DNA of 41,632 nucleotides from Dyella sp. EPa41 (GTDB taxonomy: Bacteria; Pseudomonadota; Gammaproteobacteria; Xanthomonadales; Rhodanobacteraceae), in assembly GCF_016586165.1 (NCBI RefSeq), contig NZ_BCPR01000040.1, positions 1 through 41,632 on the forward strand. Direction: 5' to 3'. Shown here piece by piece: positions 24,060 to 33,465 of the stretch. Every line of letters begins with the position of its first letter. Positions within the stretch are counted from its first letter, which is position 1. The notes under the pieces are model-generated. The model made no database searches. It was not told where the DNA came from and was given only the letters and a program-made list of their open reading frames with translations. A program made the translations under genes and the position numbers.

Positions 24060-24689
24060 ATGACAACCGCAGCCCCCACCAGCGGCAAGCGCGCCGCAAC
24101 CCGCGAACTGATCCTTGAGCACGCCTACGAGCTGGCACGCAGGGAAGGACTGGAAGGTCTTTCCATCGGCGCGCTGGCGCAGGACGTGGGCATGTCCAAG
24201 AGCGGCGTCTTCGCCCACTTCGGTTCCCGCGAGGACTTGCAGTTGGCCGTGCTGGAAGCCGGGCAGCTGCGCTTCCTGCAGCGCGTGAAATGGCCTGCGC
24301 TGAAGCTTCCCCGCGGCCTGCCCCGCGTGCGCGCCATTGTGGCGAACTGGGTCGAGTGGGCGCACGAATACCAGAGCGGTTGCGTGCTGCTTACCGCCGC
24401 CAGCGAATACGACGGGCGGGAAGGCCCGCTGCGTGACACGGTGATTCGCCAGCAGGCCGGCTGGCGTCAGGAAATGTGTCGCGCCATCGGCCACGCGGTG
24501 GAAAACGGCGAGCTGAGCACGGACACCGATCCGGGCCAGCTCGCCTTCGAGATCTACGCCCTGATGCTCGGGTTGCATCACGACGCAGGTCTGTTCGGTT
24601 TCGACGAAGCGCGCCGGCACACGCTGGTCGGCTTCGATCGCCTGATCGCCAGCTACCGCCCGGAATCGGGCCGGAGGACTGCGCCATGA
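24060..24689 (+). CDS. TetR-family transcriptional regulator
   Basis: 209 residues. The N-terminal helix-turn-helix (ALAQDVGMSKSGVFAHFGSREDL, about 38-60) is typical of TetR repressors, followed by an all-helical ligand-binding domain of usual length. No Shine-Dalgarno sequence lies within 15 bases of the ATG, so translation may be leaderless. Its stop overlaps the alpha/beta hydrolase start (ATGA), so the two form an operon and the regulator probably controls it. The inducer is unknown. Confidence 0.9.
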   Translation: MTTAAPTSGKRAATRELILEHAYELARREGLEGLSIGALAQDVGMSKSGVFAHFGSREDLQLAVLEAGQLRFLQRVKWPALKLPRGLPRVRAIVANWVEWAHEYQSGCVLLTAASEYDGREGPLRDTVIRQQAGWRQEMCRAIGHAVENGELSTDTDPGQLAFEIYALMLGLHHDAGLFGFDEARRHTLVGFDRLIASYRPESGRRTAP

Positions 24690-25615
24690 CCACCACGACC
24701 ACCGGCAAACGCCATCACGGCCCCGGCAAATTCACGCTGGGCGCGGTCCGCGCGGGCTTCGCGCTGGGCGGCCGGCTGGCGCCTGCGCGCGCGGTCGAGC
24801 AGGCCCGGCGCCTGTTCGTGACGCCGTTCGCCAGCAGCCGCGCCCGTGCGGCGCGCGCGCAGCCGGATGCGGACATGCGCGAGCAGGTGATCGAAGTGAA
24901 GAGCCGCCGCATCACGACGTACGTGTGGGGCGACCCGTCCACGCAACCGTACGCCTTGCTCGTGCATGGCTGGTCCAGCTTCGGCCTGCGTTACCTGCCC
25001 TGGGTGGCTCCGCTGCGCGCGCTTGGCTACGCCGTGGTCGCCTTCGACCAGCCGGGGCATGGCAAGAGCGAAGGCCGCTACTGCACCATGCCGGACTTCG
25101 TCGATACCACGCGTGCCGTGGGCCAGCATCATGGCCACGCCGCGCTGGTGATCGCTCACTCCCTCGGTGGCGCCGCCGCTGCGCTGGCGCAGGGAGAGGC
25201 GTGGCACGCGGACAGGCTCATTCTGATCGCGCCGGCCGCCGATCCGGTGGCTGCCACGCAGCGATTCAGCCAGTTCGTGCACCTGGGCGAGCATCTGCAC
25301 GGTCGCCTGCACGCCAGCCTGGAAGCGATGACCGGCATCAGCATCCATGACCTGCAGGTGCATCGCCACCTGCCGACATTGGGGCAGCCCGGACTCGTCG
25401 TGCATGACATGGATGATCATGACGTGCCGTGGTCCGAAGGCGAGCGCTACGCCCGCCATTGGCATGGCGCGAGGTTGCTTACCACGCAGGGCCTCGGGCA
25501 TCACCGCGTGCTGGATGCGCCCGAAGTCATCGAGGCGTCGCTGGCGTTCCTGCGCGGGGAGGTCGTGGGCGAGCGCGTGGTGTCGTCGCCGAATCTGCCG
25601 TTTGGGGATGGCTGA
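24686..25615 (+). CDS. Alpha/beta-hydrolase
   Basis: 309 residues. Oxyanion-region motif LLVHGWSS at 91-98, nucleophile elbow AHSLGG with Ser159, Asp246 in HDVPW and His272 in GLGHH complete an apparent catalytic triad. DQPGHGKS is the common second-loop motif. No signal peptide; residues 1-60 are basic and possibly membrane-associated. The ATG overlaps the TetR stop, so the longer upstream open frame is rejected. Substrate unknown; ester or lipid hydrolysis is the general expectation. A REP pair begins ten bases after the stop. Confidence 0.85.
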   Translation: MTTTTTGKRHHGPGKFTLGAVRAGFALGGRLAPARAVEQARRLFVTPFASSRARAARAQPDADMREQVIEVKSRRITTYVWGDPSTQPYALLVHGWSSFGLRYLPWVAPLRALGYAVVAFDQPGHGKSEGRYCTMPDFVDTTRAVGQHHGHAALVIAHSLGGAAAALAQGEAWHADRLILIAPAADPVAATQRFSQFVHLGEHLHGRLHASLEAMTGISIHDLQVHRHLPTLGQPGLVVHDMDDHDVPWSEGERYARHWHGARLLTTQGLGHHRVLDAPEVIEASLAFLRGEVVGERVVSSPNLPFGDG

Positions 25616-25624
25616 GGCGTCGGA

Positions 25625-25648
25625 TCGCGCACTGGGTGCGCTCCTACA
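25625..25648 (-). repeat. REP-like element, copy 4
   Basis: Minus-strand copy with core GCGCAC-CCA-GTGCGC, ten bases after the hydrolase stop. It faces copy 5 across a 12-base spacer. Confidence 0.85.
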
Positions 25649-25660
25649 AAAGCGCCGCCT

Positions 25661-25685
25661 TGCAGGAGCGCACCCAGTGCGCGAC
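25661..25685 (+). repeat. REP-like element, copy 5
   Basis: Plus-strand copy forming a near-perfect inverted pair with copy 4. The pair could fold into one stem of about 23 bp, a BIME-like arrangement between the hydrolase and icmF. Confidence 0.85.
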
Positions 25686-25770
25686 CGCAGGCTCGACGAT
25701 ACCCATCCGCACGGTCTTCGCGGAAACCCGCGAAAACCATGGCAAACCGGCCTCCCTCCGCGCCGCAACA

Positions 25771-25798
25771 TGTTCCAAACGTAACCATCCACTAAAAT
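25771..25798 (+). promoter_or_regulatory. Candidate promoter of icmF
   Basis: TAAAAT at 25793-25798 is a good -10 hexamer in an otherwise GC-rich region. A weak -35 candidate TGTTCC lies 16 bases upstream. It is 35 bases before the icmF start. Confidence 0.35.
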
Positions 25799-25833
25799 GA
25801 GGGATTAGCCGTTACGCCGTTTTCGGAGTCCCC

Positions 25834-28800
25834 ATGAGTTCCCCCGCCCAGCACGTTCCCGCCAGCGCCGCCCAGGCGGAAACCCGTCCGTTGCGTTTCG
25901 TTACCGCCGCCAGCCTGTTCGATGGCCATGATGCGGCCATCAACATCATGCGTCGCATCATCCAGTCGCAGGGTGCGGAAGTGATCCACCTGGGCCACAA
26001 CCGCTCGGTGGAAGACGTGGTGCGCGCCGCGCTGCAGGAAGACGCCGACGCCATCGCTCTGTCGTCGTACCAGGGCGGCCACGTCGAGTACTTCAAGTAC
26101 ATGGTGGACATGCTCAAGGAGCACAACGCCTCGCATATCCGCGTGTTCGGCGGTGGTGGCGGCACCATCACGCCGGAAGAAATCCGCGAGCTGCAGGCCT
26201 ACGGCGTGGAGCGCATCTATCACCCCAATGACGGCATGAAGCTCGGCCTTGCCGAGATGATCGAAGACGTCATGAAGCGCACCCGCGCCGCGGCGGTGAA
26301 GCGCGCGAAGGGTGCGCCGTCGGGCGTGGTCGATCCGCTGGTGAACATCGATGACGAAATCGCCGTCGGCCATGTGCTCTCTGCGCTGGAAGAGGGCGAT
26401 ATGCCCGAAGCCGAACTGGAACACCTGCGCAAGCAGTGGAAGATGGCCGGCAAGCAGACGCCGGTGCTCGGCGTGACGGGTACCGGTGGCGCGGGCAAGT
26501 CCTCGGTGGTGGACGAACTGCTGTTGCGCTTCCTGCACGCGTTTCCCGCGATGCGCATCGCCGTGCTCGCCGTCGACCCGACTCGTCGCCGCAGCGGCGG
26601 CGCGCTGCTGGGCGACCGCATCCGCATGAACTCGCTGCGTAGCCATCGCGTCTACATGCGCTCGATGGCCACGCGCCGCCAGCACGCCGCGACCAGCGCG
26701 GTGCTGCGCGACTGCATCGATTTCCTCAAGGCACAACCGTACGACCTGGTCATCGTCGAAACCGCCGGCATCGGCCAGAGCGACTCGGAGATCGTCGACC
26801 TGGTGGATTTCCCCACCTACGTGATGACCAGCGACTACGGCGCGGCCAGCCAGCTCGAGAAGATCGACATGCTCGACTTCGCCGAGCTGGTGGTGCTCAA
26901 CAAGTTCGACAAGCGCGGTGCGGAAGACGCGCTGCGCGACGTGCGCAAGCAGTGGAAGCGCAACCGTACCGCGTTCACGCTCACCGACGAGCAGGTGCCG
27001 GTATTTCCGACCATCGCCAGCCAGTTCAACGACCCGGGCGTGACCTGGATGTTCACCAACCTCTGCCGCCTGCTGCGCGACAAGCTCGGCCTGCCGGCGG
27101 ACAAGTGGTCGCCCGGCCTCGACACCACGTTGAAGGAACCGCGTGCCACCGTGCTCATCCCGGGCAGCCGCGTCCGCTATCTCGCGGAGATCGCGGAGCA
27201 AGGCCGCGGCATCAACAAGGAAATCGAGCGCGAGGCGGAATTCGCCAGCAAGGCGCAGCATTACTACGAGTCGCTGAAGGAACTGGGCGACGCGCACCTG
27301 CCGCGTGAGCTGGCGCGCTATGAATCCGAAGCGCTGCACGAAGAGGGCGCCGACCGCACGTTGCTGACGCTGCGCCAGCGTTACAACGCGGCGATCAAGG
27401 AGCTCAGCCACGAGGCGATCCACCTGCTGCACGACTGGCCCAAGCGCTACAAGTCGGTGACCGACGAGGTCAACGAGTACAAGGTGCGCGACAAGGTGAT
27501 CCGCGTGGAGAACTACCGCGAATCGCTCAGCCACCAGAAGATCCCGAAGGTCGCGCCGCCCAAGACCAGGGACTGGGGCGACCAGCTGCGCTTCCTGATG
27601 CGCGAGAACCTGCCGGGCTACTACCCGTATACCGGCGGCGTATACCCGTACCGCCGTACCGGCGAGGACCCGACCCGCATGTTCGCCGGCGAGGGCACGC
27701 CCGAGCGCACCAATCGCCGCTTCCATTACCTGAGCCAGGGCGGTGCGGCCACGCGCCTTTCCACCGCGTTCGACTCGGTGACGCTGTACGGTGAAGATCC
27801 GGCGCCGCGCCCCGACATCTACGGCAAGATCGGCAACTCCGGCGTCAACATCGCCACGCTGGACGACATGAAGAAGCTGTACTCCGGCTTCGACCTCAGC
27901 GCACCGACCAGTTCGGTGTCGATGACCATCAACGGCCCGGCGCCGATCATCCTCGCGATGTTCATGAACACCGCGATCGACCAGAACGTCGAGAAGTACC
28001 TGAAGGAAGATGCGGCACGCTGGACAGCCGCCGAGAAGAAGATTGCCTCGCTGTTCCCCCATGGTCGTCCGCAGTACTCGGGCGACCTGCCCAGGGGCAA
28101 CGAAGGCTTGGGGCTAGGCCTGCTCGGCATCACCGGCGACCAGCTGGTGGATGAGGAGACCTACGCGCGCATCAAGGAGGAAACCCTGCAGACCGTGCGC
28201 GGCACGGTGCAGGCCGACATCCTGAAGGAAGACCAGGCGCAGAACACCTGCATCTTCTCCACGGAGTTCGCGCTGCGCATGATGGGCGACATCCAGCAGT
28301 ACTTCGTCGACCACAAGGTGCGCAACTTCTACTCGGTGTCGATTTCCGGCTATCACATCGCCGAGGCCGGCGCGAACCCGATCAGCCAGCTCGCCTTCAC
28401 GCTCAGCAACGGCTTCACCATCGTGGAGTACTACCTGGCGCGCGGCATGAAGATCGACGACTTCGCGCCGAACCTGTCGTTCTTCTTCTCCAACGGCATG
28501 GATCCGGAATACACCGTGATCGGCCGCGTGGCCCGCCGCATCTGGGCGCGCGCGATGCGCGAGCGCTACGGTGCGAGCGCGCGCAGCCAGATGATGAAGT
28601 ACCACATCCAGACCTCCGGCCGCTCGCTGCACGCGCAGGAGATCCAGTTCAACGACATCCGCACCACGCTGCAGGCGCTGTATGCGCTGTTCGACAACTG
28701 CAACAGCCTGCACACCAACGCTTACGACGAGGCGATCACCACGCCGACCGAAGAGAGCGTGCGTCGCGCGGTGGCGATCCAGATGATCATCAACAAGGAA

Positions 28801-29301
28801 CTGGGCCTCAACTTCAACGAGAACCCCTGGCAGGGCAGCCACATCGTCGATGCGCTCACCGACATCGTCGAAGAGGCCGTGTACAAGGAGTTCGAGGCGA
28901 TCAGCGAGCGCGGTGGCGTGCTCGGCGCGATGGACACCATGTACCAGCGCGGCAAGATCCAGGAAGAGTCGATGTACTACGAGCAGAAGAAGCACGACGG
29001 CAGCCTGCCGCTGATCGGCGTGAACACCTTCCTGCCCAAGGACCATGGCGGCGAGATCGCCACCGAGATCGAACTGATCCGCTCCACCGAAGGCGAGAAG
29101 GCGCAGCAGATCGACAACGTGAAGGCCTTCGGCAAGGCCCGCAACGGCCTGGCGCCGGATAGCCTGAAGACGCTGCAGGACACCGCGCGCGAACGCCGCA
29201 ACGTGTTCGAGCAGTTGATGGAGGCGGTGAAGTACAACTCGCTGGGCCAGATCAGCCACGCGCTGTACGACGTGGGTGGCGAGTACCGCCGGAACATGTA
29301 A
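25834..29301 (+). CDS. icmF: IcmF: fused isobutyryl-CoA mutase and G-protein chaperone
   Basis: 1155-residue adenosylcobalamin enzyme interconverting isobutyryl-CoA and n-butyryl-CoA. Domains in order: B12-binding (DGHDAA with axial His32, ALSSYQ, FGGGGG), GTPase chaperone (Walker A GTGGAGKS with Lys222, [15 protein letters not shown] at 356-359), linker, then the substrate-binding mutase barrel (about 560-1155). Domain order and fusion distinguish it from methylmalonyl-CoA mutase. By eye, the MCM Arg207 position is Gln803, which suits an uncharged acyl group, while the MCM Tyr89 position is Tyr604 where isobutyryl-CoA mutases usually have Phe. GGAG lies five bases before the ATG. It fits valine/leucine catabolism with the dehydrogenases at 3-8 kb. 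The RNA phosphoesterase gene begins 12 bases downstream. Confidence 0.93.
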   Translation: MSSPAQHVPASAAQAETRPLRFVTAASLFDGHDAAINIMRRIIQSQGAEVIHLGHNRSVEDVVRAALQEDADAIALSSYQGGHVEYFKYMVDMLKEHNASHIRVFGGGGGTITPEEIRELQAYGVERIYHPNDGMKLGLAEMIEDVMKRTRAAAVKRAKGAPSGVVDPLVNIDDEIAVGHVLSALEEGDMPEAELEHLRKQWKMAGKQTPVLGVTGTGGAGKSSVVDELLLRFLHAFPAMRIAVLAVDPTRRRSGGALLGDRIRMNSLRSHRVYMRSMATRRQHAATSAVLRDCIDFLKAQPYDLVIVETAGIGQSDSEIVDLVDFPTYVMTSDYGAASQLEKIDMLDFAELVVLNKFDKRGAEDALRDVRKQWKRNRTAFTLTDEQVPVFPTIASQFNDPGVTWMFTNLCRLLRDKLGLPADKWSPGLDTTLKEPRATVLIPGSRVRYLAEIAEQGRGINKEIEREAEFASKAQHYYESLKELGDAHLPRELARYESEALHEEGADRTLLTLRQRYNAAIKELSHEAIHLLHDWPKRYKSVTDEVNEYKVRDKVIRVENYRESLSHQKIPKVAPPKTRDWGDQLRFLMRENLPGYYPYTGGVYPYRRTGEDPTRMFAGEGTPERTNRRFHYLSQGGAATRLSTAFDSVTLYGEDPAPRPDIYGKIGNSGVNIATLDDMKKLYSGFDLSAPTSSVSMTINGPAPIILAMFMNTAIDQNVEKYLKEDAARWTAAEKKIASLFPHGRPQYSGDLPRGNEGLGLGLLGITGDQLVDEETYARIKEETLQTVRGTVQADILKEDQAQNTCIFSTEFALRMMGDIQQYFVDHKVRNFYSVSISGYHIAEAGANPISQLAFTLSNGFTIVEYYLARGMKIDDFAPNLSFFFSNGMDPEYTVIGRVARRIWARAMRERYGASARSQMMKYHIQTSGRSLHAQEIQFNDIRTTLQALYALFDNCNSLHTNAYDEAITTPTEESVRRAVAIQMIINKELGLNFNENPWQGSHIVDALTDIVEEAVYKEFEAISERGGVLGAMDTMYQRGKIQEESMYYEQKKHDGSLPLIGVNTFLPKDHGGEIATEIELIRSTEGEKAQQIDNVKAFGKARNGLAPDSLKTLQDTARERRNVFEQLMEAVKYNSLGQISHALYDVGGEYRRNM

Positions 29302-29312
29302 GGAGCCGGAAC

Positions 29313-29903
29313 ATGGCGGGTGACGATCTGTTTGGGTGGTCGGGCGACGAAGGGTTGGAGCCCGAGTGTGCGTACTTCTTCGCGTTGATGCCGAAGGGTC
29401 CGACGCAACAGCAGATCGGGGAAAGGCGCGAGTCGGCGATTCGCGCCCGGAGCGTCGGCCGGGCCTCGCCCGTCGATGATCACCGGCTGCACCTTTCGCT
29501 GTGCGCTCCTAAAACGCTGAAGCGACTCCGCGCGCCTTTCGAGCAGTCGCTGCAGCGCGCCGGTGCCGAGGTGAAGGCCTCGGCCTTTGGCCTGCGCCTG
29601 GATGGATTCGATACCTTCAACGGCGGATTCGGCCAACCATGCCGCGTGCTTCGCAGCGATGCGGCGAGCAGCACGCGCGTGCAGGCTCTCAAGGACAGCC
29701 TTGGCAGGGCGTTGTTCAACCAGGGGTTCGGTTGGGACGGCGGCACCCTGGCGCCCCACGTGACGCTCTTCTATGCCGATCACCTCGAATCGCCATACAG
29801 CCCGGCCGAGGCTGTCGAATGGCATGTGGATGAGTTTGTGCTGGTGCGCAGCCGCGTGGGCAAGCACCGGCACGACATCATCGGGCGCTGGCCACTGCAT
29901 TAA
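29313..29903 (+). CDS. thpR: 2H-family RNA 2',3'-cyclic phosphodiesterase (2'-5' RNA ligase-like)
   Basis: 196 residues with the two catalytic HxT/Sx motifs of the 2H superfamily: HLSL at 60-63 and HVTL at 149-152. Members hydrolyse 2',3'-cyclic phosphate ends of RNA and ligate tRNA halves in vitro. An acidic 17-residue N-terminal extension precedes the core. The start is 12 bases after the icmF stop with GGAG upstream, so it is probably cotranscribed, though no functional link is known. Confidence 0.85.
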   Translation: MAGDDLFGWSGDEGLEPECAYFFALMPKGPTQQQIGERRESAIRARSVGRASPVDDHRLHLSLCAPKTLKRLRAPFEQSLQRAGAEVKASAFGLRLDGFDTFNGGFGQPCRVLRSDAASSTRVQALKDSLGRALFNQGFGWDGGTLAPHVTLFYADHLESPYSPAEAVEWHVDEFVLVRSRVGKHRHDIIGRWPLH

Positions 29904-30219
29904 CGCATCGGGGCGTTCCTGATACCCCTCGCGGCTCCGCGACGCGGTTCCAGGGAAGCTCGCGGCCCAGGGGCGTGATATCTCCAGACAATCTGCCTCT
30001 CATCGCCCCCTTCCTCCTTGGGGAGCGGTTCGTGATGACGTGCCACCCTCGCGAGCCCAGTCGTCGCATGGGGAAGTTCATTGCCACGAGGGCCGCCGTC
30101 TCGTGACGTGCGTTGCGGCGCGAGTTTCCTGTCGCCTGCCTGTGGAGTGCGGTGTCAGTGAAGACGCCCGACGCGAGGGTGGTGATCGATCCTCCTCGCG
30201 TCGTTTCGTTCGGACGTCT

Positions 30220-30233
30220 ATACGTCTACGTAT
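30220..30233. promoter_or_regulatory. Dyad ATACGT-CT-ACGTAT
   Basis: Perfect 6-bp arms with a two-base spacer, about 280 bases before the deacetylase. A possible regulator site in the long leader; no promoter hexamers could be placed with confidence. Confidence 0.3.
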
Positions 30234-30360
30234 TATCCGTATGGGTAGGCTCCCCCCGGACATTAGACAGGTTGATGAAAGCTTCGCGGCCGGTTCTTGG
30301 CGGCTGCCGCTCCTGCATTCGGCGCGATTGAACATTACGCGAAACTAAAGAATTCCATCC

Positions 30361-30388
30361 CGCCGAAAGCCGTTCGACAGTTTCGGCG
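30361..30388 (+). other. Stem-loop 1 in the deacetylase leader
   Basis: CGCCGAAA / TTTCGGCG, perfect 8-bp stem with a 12-base loop, followed by the T-rich ATTTATTTC. It could be a weak terminator or part of a structured 5' leader. Confidence 0.4.
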
Positions 30389-30425
30389 CCATTTATTTCG
30401 AAAAGGGTGAACAAGCGGCAAATTC

Positions 30426-30449
30426 GGCTGAAATTTCGGGCTTTCAGCC
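30426..30449 (+). other. Stem-loop 2 in the deacetylase leader
   Basis: GGCTGAAA / TTTCAGCC, perfect 8-bp stem with an eight-base loop, about 60 bases before the start codon. Together with stem-loop 1 it suggests a structured untranslated region. Confidence 0.4.
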
Positions 30450-30511
30450 TTGCCTTGCGAGTTTGCGTCATAACAATGTTTCACCAGAAGCCTTATCCAT
30501 AGAGACGCTTG

Positions 30512-31237
30512 GTGAGAATCCCGATCCTCATGTACCACAACATCGCGCGCGTTCCAGAGGACGTTCGCGTATATCGAAGCCTCTACGTATCGCCTTCATC
30601 GTTCGCGCGGCAGATGGCCATGCTGAAGATGTTCGGCTATCGCGGCGTGTCGATGTCCGATGCGATGCCTTATCTTCGCGGCGAGAAAGACGGCCGCGTC
30701 GCGGTGATCACGCTCGATGACGGTTACGCGGACAATCTCGAATCCGCGATGCCCGTGCTGCAGCGCTACGGATTCACGGCGACCTGCTATGTCGTGAGCA
30801 GCCTTGTCGGCCAGTACAACGTGTGGGACGCCGATCGCCTCGGCGTGCGCAAGCCCATGATGTCGGTCGAGCAATTGCGGGCCTGGCACCAGGGCGGCAT
30901 GGAAGTGGGCGCTCATACCCGCACGCATGTGCGTCTCAGCCAGTGCGGCGAGCAGCAGCAGCGTGACGAGGTGCAGGGCAGCAAGGCCGAGCTGGAAGAT
31001 CGCCTCGGCATTCGCATCGGCCAGTTCTGCTATCCCTACGGCGACCATGACGATCGCGCGGTGGACGCGGTGCGCAGCGCCGGTTTCGACGCTGCGACGA
31101 CGACACATCGTGGCCGCGCCGAGGCGAAGCCTTCCATCGACTTCATGCGTCTTCCGCGTATCCAGGTCGCGCGGCATCACGTGCTTCCCCAGGTGGCGGC
31201 GAAGGTGATGAGCGGCTACGAGGACAAGCGCGCATGA
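30512..31237 (+). CDS. Polysaccharide deacetylase (NodB/CE4 type)
   Basis: 241 residues. CE4 motifs: TLDDG with Asp69-Asp70, HTRTH with His135 and His139 (metal ligands), and CYPYGDHD. No signal peptide, so it may act on cytoplasmic or membrane-side glycan intermediates, unlike many secreted CE4 enzymes. I favour the GTG at 30512 (reads MRIPILMYHN, a usual family start); a TTG at 30509 and an ATG at 30530 are alternatives. Its stop overlaps the glycosyltransferase start as ATGA, so the two genes work as a pair, probably in surface polysaccharide or glycolipid synthesis. Confidence 0.85.
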   Translation: MRIPILMYHNIARVPEDVRVYRSLYVSPSSFARQMAMLKMFGYRGVSMSDAMPYLRGEKDGRVAVITLDDGYADNLESAMPVLQRYGFTATCYVVSSLVGQYNVWDADRLGVRKPMMSVEQLRAWHQGGMEVGAHTRTHVRLSQCGEQQQRDEVQGSKAELEDRLGIRIGQFCYPYGDHDDRAVDAVRSAGFDAATTTHRGRAEAKPSIDFMRLPRIQVARHHVLPQVAAKVMSGYEDKRA

Positions 31238-32346
31238 AGCTTCTCTTCGTAGGTACCAACCCTGAGAACACCGGCGCGGCGACGCACTTCGTCACGCTTG
31301 CCAAGGCCATGGCCGAGGCGGGCCACGAGGTCGAGGCCATCGTTTCGCGCAAGGGCCTGATCGGCCAGGGACTGGCGGCGGCAGGCGTGCCGACGTTTGT
31401 CAGTTCGTTCCGCAACGTGTACGACATGCGCGGCTATTCCACGGTGATGCGCCGCATCGCCGCGTTCTCGCCGGACTGGCTGGTAGGCAACTTCGGCAAG
31501 GAATACTGGCCCTTGATTGCCAGTGGCCGGCTGACGCACACGCCGGTCGCGCTGTTCCGGCACCGCAACCCACGCATGAGCAAACTCTCCGAATGGGGCG
31601 TGCCGCGCTTTGCCAATCGCTTCATCGCGGTATCGGAATTTGCGCGCAATGCCTATCTGCGCTGGGGCGTGCCGGCGGATCGGGTGTGGATTTCCTACAA
31701 CCCGGTGGACATCAACGAATTCCAGCCCGACCCGCAGCGCCGCGCACAGGTGCGGCGCGAGTTCGGCATCGCCGACGATGACATCGTGATGGGCTTCGTC
31801 GGCCGCATGCATGGCGGAAAAGGCGTGGCCCAGTTGATGCAGGCGGCCAACGAGGCCATGCAGGTCAATCCGAGGCTGCATGCGCTTTGGGTCGGCAACG
31901 GACCGGAAGAGTCGGTGTTGCATCGCATGGCCGACCAGGGCGGTTTTTCCACGCGCCATCACTTCACGGGTTGGGTGGCGGACACCGCGCGCTACCACCG
32001 CGCGTTTTCGTTCCTGGCGTTTCCGTCCGTGGAACTGGAAACGTTTGGCCGCGTGTCCATCGAGGCACAAGCCTGCGGCGTGCCGGTACTGGGCAGCCAC
32101 ATCGGCGGCGTGCCGGAAACCATGCGCGATGGCGTGACGGGCTTCCTGATCGAGCCGGGCAATGTCGCGGCCTGGCGCGATCGCATCCTCACGTTGTGTG
32201 ACGAATCGCTTTGCGCGGAGATGGGTGCGTCTGCACGCGCCCATGTGATGGACCACTTCAGTAATGCGGCGGTCGCACGCGACTTCGAGCTGCTGCTTCG
32301 CTATGGCGACGAAGCGCTGCATCACTATGAGCACGCCCCGACATGA
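31234..32346 (+). CDS. Glycosyltransferase family 4
   Basis: 370-residue GT-B glycosyltransferase. The N-terminal acceptor domain begins MKLLFVGTNPENTGAATH. The C-terminal nucleotide-sugar domain has GFVGRMHGGKGV and the EX7E motif (Glu269 and Glu277 in ETFGRVSIEA), followed by GVPVLGSHIGGVPE. It transfers a sugar with retention of configuration; donor and acceptor are unknown. Translationally coupled to the deacetylase. No further biosynthesis genes follow, so this looks like a small two-gene modification unit. Confidence 0.9.
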   Translation: MKLLFVGTNPENTGAATHFVTLAKAMAEAGHEVEAIVSRKGLIGQGLAAAGVPTFVSSFRNVYDMRGYSTVMRRIAAFSPDWLVGNFGKEYWPLIASGRLTHTPVALFRHRNPRMSKLSEWGVPRFANRFIAVSEFARNAYLRWGVPADRVWISYNPVDINEFQPDPQRRAQVRREFGIADDDIVMGFVGRMHGGKGVAQLMQAANEAMQVNPRLHALWVGNGPEESVLHRMADQGGFSTRHHFTGWVADTARYHRAFSFLAFPSVELETFGRVSIEAQACGVPVLGSHIGGVPETMRDGVTGFLIEPGNVAAWRDRILTLCDESLCAEMGASARAHVMDHFSNAAVARDFELLLRYGDEALHHYEHAPT

Positions 32347-32480
32347 CGAGTCGGAGCGACGCCTAATCACGACCATGGTCGGCCAGGTCGCCGCCGCCGC
32401 ACGGGTACTATCGGCGAGCGGCCTTGCCCGGGGTGAAGGCGAAACACGGGCTGCCCATCGCCGCCGGTCAGTTCCGGCAG

Positions 32481-33374
32481 CTACCTGCGCGCCGAGGTCG
32501 CCTGCCTGGGCGATACGCCGCACGTGGGCGGCCATGCTTCCTGGCCCTGCGGTTGCCACACGAAGAATTCGCCGGACTTCGGCTCGCCGGTGTCGCGGGC
32601 AAACATCAGCGAGTTGCCGCTGGGTGAGAACAGCGCGCCGATTTCGCTGCCATTGACGTTCACTTCCGGGCCCAGCTTTGCGCGTGGCGACCATCCGTTC
32701 GGCGTCATGCGTGATTCGTATAGCCCGCCGTCCGCCATCAGGATGAGCCGCTTGCCGTCGGGCGAGGGCAGCGGTTCGTATTCGTTGCCCGCCGTATTGA
32801 TGGCGGGGCCGGCATTTTCGACGATCCACTGGCCGGGTGAGGCCTCGCGAGCGCGCCAGATGTCGTTCTTGCCGAATCCGCCCGGCCGGTTCGACCCGAA
32901 GTACAACCATCCATCCGGCGCCAGGCGCGGGAACCACTCGGCCTCATCGGAGTTCACCGGGGCCGGCAAGCGCTCCGCGGGTTTCCAGTGGCCGTCCTCG
33001 GCGCGGTCGGCGCGCCAGATGTCGAGGTCCCTGCTTTTCTGGCTGCCGGTGGCGCGGGTGGAAATGAAATAGATGCTCTTGCCGTCCGGGGTGAACCATG
33101 GGTCGGCTTCCGTGCCGTTTGCCGCGAACGGTGCCGGCGCCGGCGTGCTCCAGGCCTTGCCGTTGCAATGGGAGGTGAGGATGCGCCAACCGGAAAACGA
33201 CTTGGAGCTGCGCACGAAATAGAGGTCGCCGGTGCGCGGATCGAAGGCCGCATGCGATTCGAACAGCTCGCTCGACACGCCCGCGGGCGCCCATGGGTGC
33301 ACCTGGGCGGGTGCACCCGTCACGCCGTGAAAAGGGGCCAAGGCAGCAACCAGAACGAAGAATGTCCGCTTCAT
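32481..33374 (-). CDS. Exported TolB-like/PD40 beta-propeller protein
   Basis: 297 residues with a Sec signal (cleavage near GAPA, about residues 20-23) and repeated WD40-like propeller blades marked by DP.TGDLYFV, TPDGKSIYFIS, APDGWLYFGS, SPDGKRLILM and SPSGNSLMFA. Propellers of this type bind ligands or partner proteins, and no enzyme motif is visible. It converges on the glycosyltransferase gene with 134 bases between. Periplasmic location is likely; role unknown. Confidence 0.82.
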   Translation of the reverse strand: MKRTFFVLVAALAPFHGVTGAPAQVHPWAPAGVSSELFESHAAFDPRTGDLYFVRSSKSFSGWRILTSHCNGKAWSTPAPAPFAANGTEADPWFTPDGKSIYFISTRATGSQKSRDLDIWRADRAEDGHWKPAERLPAPVNSDEAEWFPRLAPDGWLYFGSNRPGGFGKNDIWRAREASPGQWIVENAGPAINTAGNEYEPLPSPDGKRLILMADGGLYESRMTPNGWSPRAKLGPEVNVNGSEIGALFSPSGNSLMFARDTGEPKSGEFFVWQPQGQEAWPPTCGVSPRQATSARR

Positions 33375-33465
33375 CTCGTCCGCTCATTCATGGATGCCCG
33401 GATGCTAATGGACGGCCCGCAGCCATCCAACCGTCCTCGGCCGGAGCCGGTACCCGCGCCGCGCT

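Larger units (their letters stand above)
29904..30511. other. 608-base gene-free region upstream of a polysaccharide gene pair
   Basis: No credible gene on either strand. The last 180 bases are clearly richer in A+T than the flanks. It holds a 14-base dyad (30220-30233) and two 8-bp stem-loops (30361-30388 and 30426-30449), consistent with a long regulatory leader or a small RNA. Confidence 0.6.

Noticed and set aside
25792-28062. 756-codon frame antisense to icmF
   Set aside because: No start signal or family motif; it is the shadow of a strongly biased real gene.
25834-29301. Methylmalonyl-CoA mutase
   Set aside because: The G-protein domain is fused between the B12-binding and mutase domains and the substrate Arg is replaced by Gln, as in IcmF.
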